A DNA stretch of 64,000 bases, from the NCBI RefSeq assembly GCF_010015445.1, contig NC_053134.1:11205265-11269264 (forward strand), given 5' to 3'. Source of the DNA: Perca fluviatilis. Lineage: Eukaryota; Chordata; Actinopteri; Perciformes; Percidae. This document shows positions 54,601 to 64,000 of this stretch, one piece after another (position 1 is the stretch's first letter; each line of letters begins with the position of its first letter). The notes under the pieces were generated by a model, which saw nothing but the letters and a program-made list of their open reading frames with translations, searched no databases and was not told the DNA's origin. A program made the translations under genes and the position numbers.

Positions 54601-56585
54601 TTACATACCATACTCATGGCTTTTTATCACTTTTTTCGACATAACATTATACTCATGGTTTTTTATCACTTTATCGAATACTTATACTATGGTTTTTATC
54701 ACTTTTTTCGACATACTATATACTTATGGTTTTATCACTTTATTCACATACCATCATGGCTTATCACTTTTTTCGATACCATACTATATTTTTATCATTC
54801 GACATACTCATACTTTTGTATTTTTGACATTAATATACCATGGTTTTTTATCACTTTATTCACATACTATACTATGGCTTTTTCGACATACTATATTATG
54901 GCTTTTGATCACTTTTATTCGACATACTATACTATGGTTTTTTCCATACACTATACTATGGTTTTTTATCACTTTTTCTGACATACCATGGCTTTTTTTC
55001 ACAACTATACTATGGCTTTTATCACTCTTTATTCAACATACTTATACTATGGTTTTTATCACCTTTTTCGACATACTATATACTCATGGCTTTTTTATCA
55101 TTTTATCTCGGTACACCATACTCATGGTTCTTTTAACCTTTATTCGATAACATAACACTATGGTTTTTATTACTCTTTTTTTCAACATAATATACCGCGG
55201 ATTTTTTCGACCTATATGGTTTATCACTCTTTCGACAAAAACATACCACTATATTTTTATCACTTTATCCGACATACACATACCATGGTTTTTTATCACT
55301 TTATCCGACATACCATACTATGGTTTTTTCACCTTCACATACCATACCATGGCTTTTATCACTTTTCGACACACTATACCATGGACTTTTTTCTCGACAC
55401 AATATACAATGGCTTTTTATCAATTTTTATTACACCATAATTATGGCTTTTTATTACTTTTCGCCAATACATACTATGCTTTGTTATTATTATACCTATG
55501 GTTTTTCACTTTTCTCACATAATATACATGGTTTTTCCTTTTTCGATACCATAATTTATGTTTTTTCACTTTTCCGACATAATATACTTATGGTTTTTAC
55601 TATTTGACATAATTATACCTATGTATTTTTTATCACTTTCTTTCAATCATACTATGGTTTTTTCCACATACACCATACCATGGTTTTTTCACTTTTTCAC
55701 ATACCATAATCATGGTTTTTTATCCTCTTTTCGACACAATAATTATGGTTTTTTCGAAGATACCATAATCATGGCTTTTTATTCTTTTCAACATACTATA
55801 CTCATGGTTTTTCGACATACAATATACCATGCTTTTTTATACTTTTTTTATAATTATACCATATTTTTAGACATACCTTTTTTTATACTCATGGTTTTTT
55901 ACACTCTTTTCACATAATATACTATGGCTTTTTTTTTGACATACTATACTCATGGCTTTTGATCACTTTATTCAACATAACATAATCATGGCTTTTATAT
56001 TTGTCATACCATATACTTATGGTTTTTTATCACTTTTTTTACATAATATACTAGGGTATTTTTTCACATACTATAACTATATATTTTTTTTATCACTTTT
56101 TTCGACATACTATAATTATTTTTTAGACATACCATACTATGGTTTTTTACTTTTTTAATACTATCTTTTTCGACAACTATACTATGTTTTTTATATTTTT
56201 TCAATATTCATATATGTTTTTACTTTTTCATATAACATTTTTTTCACACACTATACTATGTTTTTTTTTCAATATAATTTTTTTTGATATATATTCCTTT
56301 ACATAATACATACATGGCTTTTTTTATACTCTTTTTCGACATACTATACTGTGGCTTTTTACATTTTTTCAACATAGTCATACTTATATTTTTTATCACT
56401 CTTTTCACATACTATACTATGGCTTTTATCACTCTTTTGAAATATACTTTACTATGGTTTTTTTACCATAAACATAAAATATGGTTTTTATCACTTTTTT
56501 CACAATTATTGTGTCTTTTTACCTACCATCCTATCATTTTTTGACCACTTGCTATTAATGTAAACAGTACCGGGACTTACAATCT
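48690..56585. repeat. Left part of a 36-bp minisatellite array
   Basis: Tandem copies of a T-rich monomer, with pieces CATACTATACTATGG, CTTTTTTATCAC and TTTTTTCGA in order (a clean example is 61345-61380). From 48740 to about 49450 most copies are close to consensus. From about 49500 they become ragged: T runs shorten, CATACTATAC becomes CATAATATAC or CATAATTATAC, and an extra C or T appears before ATGG. By 51.5-54.5 kb only isolated words are recognisable. The part ends at the assembly gap. All long open frames in it are by-products of a stop-free monomer. Confidence 0.93.
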
Positions 56586-56815
56586 NNNNNNNNNNNNNNN
56601 NNNNNNNNNNNNNNNNNNNNNNNNNNNNNNNNNNNNNNNNNNNNNNNNNNNNNNNNNNNNNNNNNNNNNNNNNNNNNNNNNNNNNNNNNNNNNNNNNNNN
56701 NNNNNNNNNNNNNNNNNNNNNNNNNNNNNNNNNNNNNNNNNNNNNNNNNNNNNNNNNNNNNNNNNNNNNNNNNNNNNNNNNNNNNNNNNNNNNNNNNNNN
56801 NNNNNNNNNNNNNNN
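56586..56815. other. Assembly gap (230 N)
   Basis: A run of 230 N lies inside the minisatellite. Its real size is unknown. The sequence right after it (about 56816-57000) resembles the block that precedes the spacers at 58965, 60061 and 62181, so the gap interrupts a higher-order repeat. Confidence 0.98.
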
Positions 56816-56989
56816 TGCCGCTTCTCTCACTTTTTTGCCAAGGCCAAGGAACCTCAAACTTTTCTTCAATGTAATTTTTACTCTCCATGACCTCACATGG
56901 CTTTTCACCCATAAATTACTATGAAATTTTTGTTACTTTTCTTGACATACCATATTGACTTTTCTCTTTTTTTCTACCATACTCACAGT

Positions 56990-57213
56990 ATATTTCCTAA
57001 CTGTGAGAGACTCCATTTAGAGTGAACAATTCTTATTAAAATAATATGCAAGTGACACATTGTGACATCATCAATGTATGTAGGGGTAGGAGAAAAATGT
57101 AGAGACTAGTCCCCTCCCACCCCCAATGTGGAGTCTAGGGACGCCTGGTGGAGATGATGAAGAAGAGCCCCTTAAAGATCGGATGGAAGAGTCTCGACCC
57201 ATGCTTGGCTTCT
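56990..57213. repeat. Spacer copy A1 in the minisatellite
   Basis: Short-form spacer: TTTAGAGTGAACAATTC through GGTGGAGATGATGAAGAAGA to TCTCGACC, then directly into TTGGCTT and the array. It is the most diverged of the four copies, with several small insertions, consistent with the poor sequence next to the gap. Confidence 0.85.
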
Positions 57214-58964
57214 TTTTTTCAACATACTATACTCATGGCTTTTGATCACTTTTATTCAACATACTATACTATGGCTTTTTGATCACTTTATTCGACATAC
57301 TATACTATGGTTTTTGATCACTTATTTGACATACTATACTATTTATTTTTATCACTTTTTTTGGACATAACTATACTATCGCTTTTTATTACTTTTTCCA
57401 TACTATACTTATGCTTTTTTATCACTCTTTTTCATACTACACTACATGGCTTTTGATCACTTTATTCATACACTATTCTATGGCTTTTTCAACATACTAT
57501 ACTATGGTTTTTATCACTTTTATTTGACATACTATACTATTTATTTTTATCACTTTTTTCGACATACCATACTATGGCTTTTTATCACCTTTATTCTACA
57601 TACTATACTATGGTTTTTTATCGCTTTATTGGACATACCTATACTCATGGCTTTTTATCACCTTTATTCAACATACCATACTATGGCTTTTTTCGACCTA
57701 CTATACTATGGTTTTGATCACTTTATTCGACATACCATACTATGGCTTTTTTATCACTTTATTTGACATACTATACTATTTATTTTTATCACTTTTTTCG
57801 ACATAATACACATGGCATTTTTATCACTCTTTTATTCGACATACTCATACTATGGCTTTTTCTTTTTTCCGACATACTATACTATGGCTTTTTCGACATA
57901 CTTATACTATGGATTTTTTTATCATTTTTTTCGGACATACTCATACTATGGCTTTTTGATCACTTTATCTACATACTATACTATGGCTTTTTTTTCATTT
58001 TTTTCGACCATACTATAATTATGGCTTTTTATGACTTTATCCGACATACTATTCTATGGCTTTTTCGCGACATACTATACTATGGCTTTTGATCACTTTA
58101 TTCAACATACTATACTATGGCCTTTTTTGACATACTATACTATGGCTTTTTCATCACTTTTCTCGACATACTTATACCTATGGCTTTTTTCGACATACTA
58201 TACTTATGGCCTTTTTATAATTTTTTTCGACATACTATACTGTGGCTTTTTATCACTTTATTCGACATACTATACTATGGCTTTTTATCGCTTTATTGGA
58301 CATAATTATTCTATGGTCTTTTCGACATACTATACTATGGCTTTTGATCACTTTATTCAACATACTATACTATGGCTTTTTCAACATACTATACTCATGG
58401 CTTTTGATCACTTTATTCAACATACTATACTCATGGCTTTTTGATCACTTTATTCGGACACACTATACTATGGCTTTTTTTATCACTTTTTCAACATACT
58501 CATACTCATGGCTTTTTGATCACTTTATTCAACATACTATACTATGGCTTTTTTCGACATAATACATACTATGGCTTTTTCGGACATACTATACTATGGC
58601 TTTTTATCACTTTTTCGACATACTATATTATGATTTTTTTGACATACTATACTATGGCTTTTTATCACTTTTTGAACATAATATACTATGACTTTTTTAT
58701 CACTGTTTTGAACATACTATACTATGACTTTATTCACTTTTTCGACATCCTAAACTATGGCTTTTTAATCACCTTTTTCGACATACTATACTATGTTTTT
58801 TCTGACATACTATACTATGACCTCTTGACTTACTATACTATTGAACTCTTAAACTTTTTTCAATGTACTTTACTATGACTTTGTTATGGCTTTTCATCAT
58901 AAATTACTATAATTCTTTGTTACTTTTTCGACATACCATATTGACTTTTTTCAACATACTACGG

Positions 58965-59240
58965 TGCATATTTCAATCAGGAGATACTCATTTATTGAGC
59001 AACAATTCTTTATTAAAATATGCAAAGTGACACATTGTGACATCATCAACGATGTAGGGGTAGAAAATGTTATAATTAGTCCCTCCCCCCCCCCAATGGG
59101 AGTCTAGGACGCTGGTGGAGATGATGAAGAAGAGTTCTGGAAGATCGATGGGAAGAGTCCCGACCTGGGCGCTGGAATGATGAACTGGAGGTGAAGAGGG
59201 TGGAGGTGGGTCGGACAATGCACTGAATGTTTTATTTCAC
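58965..59240. repeat. Spacer copy B1 in the minisatellite
   Basis: Long-form spacer. It has the same first 200 bases as the A form but continues GGGCGCTGGAATGATGAACT and a GGAGGTG-rich piece to CACTGAATGTTTTATTTCAC before the array resumes. Confidence 0.88.
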
Positions 59241-60060
59241 TTTTTTCAACATACTATACTATGACTTTTTTATCACTTTTTTCGACATACTATACAATGA
59301 CTTTTTGATATACTATTCCATGGCTTTTATTTCGCTTTTCTCAACAAATTATAACATGGCTTTTTTCACTTTTTCGACAGCTATACTATGGTTTTTTTCA
59401 CTTTTTTCGACATACTGATACTATGGCTTTTTATCACTTTATTCGACATACTATACTATGGCTTTTTTATTACTTTTTTCGACATACTATACTATGGCTT
59501 TTTTATCACTTTATTCGACATACTATACTATGGCTTTTTTTATCGCTTTATTGGACATACTATACTATGGCTTTTTTATCACTTTATTCGACATACTATT
59601 CTATGGCTTTTTCGACATACTATACAATGGCTTTTTTATCACTTTTTTCGACATAATTATACTATGGCTTTTTTCGAACTACTATACTTATGGCCTTTTT
59701 ATCACTTTCTCGACATACTATATTATGTTTTTTCGACATACTATACTATGGTTTTTTATCACTTTTTGAACATAATATACTATGACTTTTTTTATCACTT
59801 TTTTGAACATACTATACTATGACTTTATTCACTTTTTTCGACATCCTAAACTATGGCTTTTTAATCACTTTTTCGGACATACTATACTATGTTTTTTTCA
59901 GACATACTATACTATGACCTCTTGACTTACTATACTATTGAACTCTTAAACTTTTTTCAATGTATCTTTACTATGACTTTGTTATGGCTTTTCACCATAA
60001 ATTACTATAATTCTTTGTACTTTTTCGCATAACATATTGACTTTTTTCAACATACTACAG

Positions 60061-60268
60061 TATATTTCAATCAGGAGACTCATTTAGAGTGAACAATTCT
60101 TTATTAAAATATGCAAGTGAGTACACATTGTGACATCATCCGATGTAGGGGTAGAGAAAATGTGTGATAATTAGTCCCTCCCCCACCCCCCAATGGAGTC
60201 TAGACGCTGGTGGAGATGATGAAGAAGAGTTCTGGAAGACCGATGGGAAGAGTCTCGACCTGCTTGGC
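60061..60268. repeat. Spacer copy A2 in the minisatellite
   Basis: Short-form spacer ending GTCTCGACCTGCTTGGC, as in A1. The following monomers (TATTTATTTTTATCAC type near 60390, TATACTATCGC at about 60427) repeat the order seen after A1 (near 57340 and 57370). Confidence 0.88.
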
Positions 60269-62180
60269 TTTTTCAACATACTATACTATGGCTTTTTGAT
60301 CACTTTATTCAACATACTATACTATGGCTTTTTGATCACTTTATTCGACATACTATACTATGGCTTTTTGATCACTTTTATTTGACATACTATACTATTT
60401 ATTTTTATCACTTTTTTCCGACATACTATACTATCGCGTTACTTTTTTTCGACATACTATACTATGGCTTTTTTATCACTTTTTTCGACATACTACACTA
60501 TGGCTTTTTGATCACTTTTATCGCATACTATTCTATGGCTTTTTTCAACATACTCATACTATGGCTTTTTTATCACTTTTATTTGACATACTATACTTAT
60601 TTATTTTTATCACTTTTTTCGACATACCATACTATGGCTTTTTATCACTTTATTCTACATACTATACTATGGCTTTTTTATCGCTTTATTGGACATACTA
60701 TACTATGGCTTTTTTATCACTTTATTCGACATACTATACTATGCTTTTTTGACACTTTATTTGACATACTATACTATTTATTTTTATCACTCTTTTTTCG
60801 ACATACCATACTATGGCTTTTTTTATCACCTTTATTCGACATACTATACTATGGCTTTTTATCACTTTATTGGACATACTATACTATGGCTTTTTTGACC
60901 CACTATACTATGGCTTTTTGATCACTTTTTATTCAACATACTATACTATGGCTTTTTTCGACATACCATACTATGGCTATTTGATCACTTTTTCTGACAT
61001 ACTATACTGTGCACATATTTTTATTACTTTTTCGGACATACTTATACTATGGTTTTTTTCGACATACTATACTATGGCTTTTTATCATTTTTTTCCACAT
61101 ACTATACTCATGGCTTTTTTACCTTTATTCACATACTATACTATGGCTTTTGATCACTTTATCGACATACTATACTATGGCTTTTTTATCATTTTTTTCC
61201 TGACATAATTATACTTATGGCTTTTTATGACTTTTTATTCGACATACTATTCTTGGCTTTTTTCTCGACATACTACTTACTATGGCTTTTTTATCACTTT
61301 ATTCAACATACTATACTATGGCTTTTTTCGACATACTATACTATGGCTTTTTTATCACTTTTTTCGACATACTATACTATGGCTTTTTTAGACATACTAT
61401 ACTATGGCTTTTTTATCACTTTTTTCGACATACTATACTATGGCTTTTTTATCACTTTTATTCGACATACTATACTATGGCTTTTTTTATCGCTTTATTC
61501 GACATACTATTCTATGGCTTTTTTCGACATACTATACTATGGCTTTTTATCACTTTATTCAACATACTATACTATGGCTTTTTTCGACATACTATACTAT
61601 GGCTTTTTTATTCTCTTATTCAACATACTATACTATGGCTTTTTATCACTTTTTTCGACATACTATACTATGGCTTTTTTATCACTTTTTTCAACATACT
61701 ATACTATGGCTTTTTTTATCGCTTTATTCGACATACTATACTATGGCTTTTTTATCACTTTATTCGACATACTATTCTATGGCTTTTTTCGACATACTAT
61801 ACAATGGCTTTTTTATCACTTTTCTCGACATACTATATTATGTTTTTTTTCGACATACTACACTATGGCTTTTTTATCACTTTTTTGAACATAATATACT
61901 ATGACTTTTTTTATCACTTTTTTGAACATACTATACTATGACTTTATTCACTTTTTTCGACATCCTAAACTATGGCTTTTTAATCACTTTTTCGGACATA
62001 CTATACTATGTTTTTTTCAGACATACTATACTATGACCTCTTGACTTACTATACTATTGAACTCTTAAACTTTTTTCAATGTACTTTACTATGACTTTGT
62101 TATGGCTTTTCACCATAAATTACTATAATTCTTTGTTACTTTTTCGACATACCATATTGACTTTTTTCAACATACTACAG

Positions 62181-62457
62181 TATATTTCAATCAGGAGAGA
62201 CTCATTTAGAGTGAACAATTCTTTATTAAAATATGCAAAGTGACACATTGTGACATCATCACGATGTAGGGGTAGAGAAAATGTGTGTATAATTAGTCCC
62301 TCCCCCACCCCCCAATGGAGTCTAGACGCTGGTGGAGATGATGAAGAAGAGTTCTGGAAGATCGATGGGAAGAGTCTCGACCTGGGCGCTGGAATGATGA
62401 ACTGGAGGTGAAGAGGGTGGAGGTGGGTCGTGACAATGCACTGAATGTTTTATTTCA
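62181..62457. repeat. Spacer copy B2 in the minisatellite
   Basis: Long-form spacer nearly identical to B1. The next monomers (TATACAATGAC, ATTCCATGGC, CTCAACAAATTATAACATGG) occur in the same order after B1, showing that spacer and array were duplicated together. Confidence 0.9.
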
Positions 62458-63004
62458 CTTTTTTCAACATACTATACTATGACTTTTTTATCACTTTTTT
62501 CGACATACTATACAATGACTTTTTTTGACATACTATTCCATGGCTTTTATTTCGCTTTTCTCAACAAATTATAACATGGCTTTTTTCACTTTTTTCGACA
62601 TGCTATACTATGGCTTTTTTTTCTCACTTTTTTCGACATACTGATACGATGGCTTTTTTTTTTTTAAAACATACCACACCATGGCTTTTATGTTGCTTTT
62701 GGCATACTATGACTTTTTTCACTTTTATCGACATACTATACTATGGTTTTTTTTAGACATACTGTACTATGACTTTTTTCAACATATACTATGGCATTTT
62801 TTGAAATACTATACTATGACTTTTTTTTCAACATTCTATACTATGGCTTTTTTTAAATCATCTTTTTCAACAAACTGGCTTTTTTAGACATAACATAGTA
62901 TGGTGTTTTTTCACTTTTTTGGACATACTATACTATGACTTTTTGATCACCTTTTTGGACATACTATACTATGACTTTTTTATCACTTCTTTCAACATAT
63001 ACTA

Positions 63005-64000
63005 GGAGATGAAATTGTAGTGCAGACTTTCAGCTTTAATTTGAGGGTATTTACATCAAAATTGGAGGAAGGGTTTAGGAATTGCAAAATGTTCATACAT
63101 AGTCCCCTCATTTCAATGGCCTTAAAGTAATTGGACAATTGAGTCAGAAGCAGTTTCATCCATCAGAGAGATAGCAGAAACATTAGGAATGGCCAAATCA
63201 ACAGTTTGGTACATTCTGAGAAAAAAGAAACGCACCGGTGAGTTCAGCAATACAAAAAGGCCCGGACGTCCACAGTGGTTGATGACCGCAGGATCCTTTC
63301 CATGGAAAAGAAGAAACCCTTCGCAACATCTAGTGAAGTGATCATTATCCAAGTCTACCATAAAGAGAAGACTTCACCACAAGGCCATAAGCCTCACGAA
63401 TAGAAAAGCCAGATTAGAGTTTGCCAGAAGACATCTAAAAAAGCCAGCCCAGTTCTGGAACAGCATTCTTTGGACTGAAGATCAACCTGTACCAGAATGA
63501 TGGGAAGAGAAAAGTATGGAGAAGGCTTGGGACAGCTCTTGATCCGAAGCACACCACATCATCTATAAAACATGGCGGAGGCAGTGTAATGGCATGGGCA
63601 TGCATGGCTTCCAGTGGCACTGGGTCACTAGTGTCTGTTGATATGACAGAAGATGGAAGCAGCTGCATGAATTCTGAAGTCTATAGGAACATTCTGTCGG
63701 TTCATATTCAGCCAAATTCAACAAAGTTGATTGGACGGCGCTTCACAGTACAGATGGACAATGACCCAAAACATGCTGCAAAAGCAACCCAGGAGTTTTT
63801 CAAGGCAAAGAAGTGGAATATTCTACAATGGCCGAGTCAATCACGATCGAGCATGCATTCCACTTGCTTAAGACAAAACTTAAGGTAGAAAGACCTGCAA
63901 ACATACAGCTGAAGACAGCTGTAGTCAAGGCCTGGCAAAGCATCACAAAGGAGGAAACCCAATGTTTGGTGATGTCTATGGGTTCCAGACTTCAGGCAGT
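63005..64000 (+). pseudogene. Tc1-type transposon fragment with inactivated DD34E transposase
   Basis: The 5' flank 63005-63149 looks like the inner part of a Tc1 terminal repeat (GTGCAGACTTTCAGCTTTAA), but the outer end is missing and the array adjoins directly. Coding similarity starts near 63150 with a helix-turn-helix (REIAETLGMAKSTVWYILRK), then RPGRP. Reading continues in other frames: VDDRRILS near 63281, KARLEFARRHLKKPAQFWN near 63410, KVWRRLGTALDPKHTT from about 63510, QMDNDPKHA near 63751, and IEHAFHLLKTKL from 63846. The first catalytic Asp, expected after WT at about 63477, is lost with an apparent small deletion. The second Asp (in DND) and the final Glu remain, but a second deletion before IEH shifts the frame. 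The enzyme is dead. The element continues past the window. Confidence 0.9.

Larger units (their letters stand above)
56816..63004. repeat. Right part of the minisatellite array, with higher-order repeats
   Basis: The same monomer continues, mixed with a shorter form of about 25 bp lacking the ATCAC-T6 piece. Blocks of monomers end in a shared degenerate segment (words GACCTCTTGACTTACTATAC and GAACTCTTAAACTTTTTTCA at about 58821, 59920 and 62035) and then a spacer. Spacers at 56990, 58965, 60061 and 62181 alternate between a short form A and a long form B. Blocks after A1 and A2 share the same unusual monomers, as do those after B1 and B2. The last block is cut by the Tc1 remnant. Confidence 0.93.

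Noticed and set aside
48731..61941. Dozens of forward ORFs encoding hydrophobic 12-residue repeats
   Set aside because: The monomer is stop-free in all three forward frames, so these ORFs appear automatically; frames overlap and switch at every indel.
48690..63004. CRISPR-like array
   Set aside because: The 36-bp units abut directly with no unique spacers between them, and the surroundings are clearly eukaryotic with no cas genes.

Overview
The window looks like intergenic or intronic DNA from a ray-finned fish, probably a percomorph. No host protein-coding exon could be supported. The evidence for a teleost is a DIRS tyrosine-recombinase retrotransposon, a Tc1-type transposase with fish-type flanks, a tRNA-derived SINE with the usual percomorph body and tail, several familiar teleost non-autonomous DNA transposons, and very dense (GT)n/(CA)n microsatellites.

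Region 1 (1-5678) is a nearly full-length DIRS element on the minus strand. It has a 5' inverted terminal repeat at 5641-5678, a leader with three related short repeats, an intact Gag-like ORF (5003-3462), and a Pol ORF carrying reverse transcriptase, RNase H, a methyltransferase-like domain and the first part of a tyrosine recombinase. The recombinase is broken by one extra base near 658-660, so its HxxR and Tyr motifs continue in another frame (713-159). A palindromic block at 11-100 resembles the internal complementary region used for circle formation in this family. If that is right, the true 3' end lies left of the window.

Region 2 (5679-48690) is AT-rich non-coding DNA. It holds microsatellites (three GT tracts over 100 bp between 30.2 and 36.1 kb), an approximately 109-bp palindrome (6027-6135), one SINE, an intact 508-bp MITE between TTAA duplications (44977-45492), hAT-like remnants including a decayed BED finger, and an interspersed fish repeat at 47361. 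A few stretches read like conserved regulatory DNA, but that is only an impression.

Region 3 (about 48690-63004) is a minisatellite of roughly 14 kb built from a T-rich 36-bp monomer, interrupted by a 230-base N gap. Its right part has a higher-order structure: two alternating forms (A and B) of an unrelated spacer end successive blocks in the order A-B-A-B, giving a repeat of about 3.1-3.2 kb. The monomer has no stop codon in any forward frame, which explains the many spurious hydrophobic ORFs. The middle of the array (about 49.5-56.5 kb) is much more degraded than either end, which suggests consensus error.

Region 4 (63005-64000) is a dead Tc1-type transposase that abuts the array and runs off the right edge. 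Small deletions appear to have removed the first catalytic Asp and residues before the final Glu.

The elements are independent insertions and do not form a pathway. I did not find a convincing new gene system. The best candidate for something undescribed is the A/B higher-order minisatellite.
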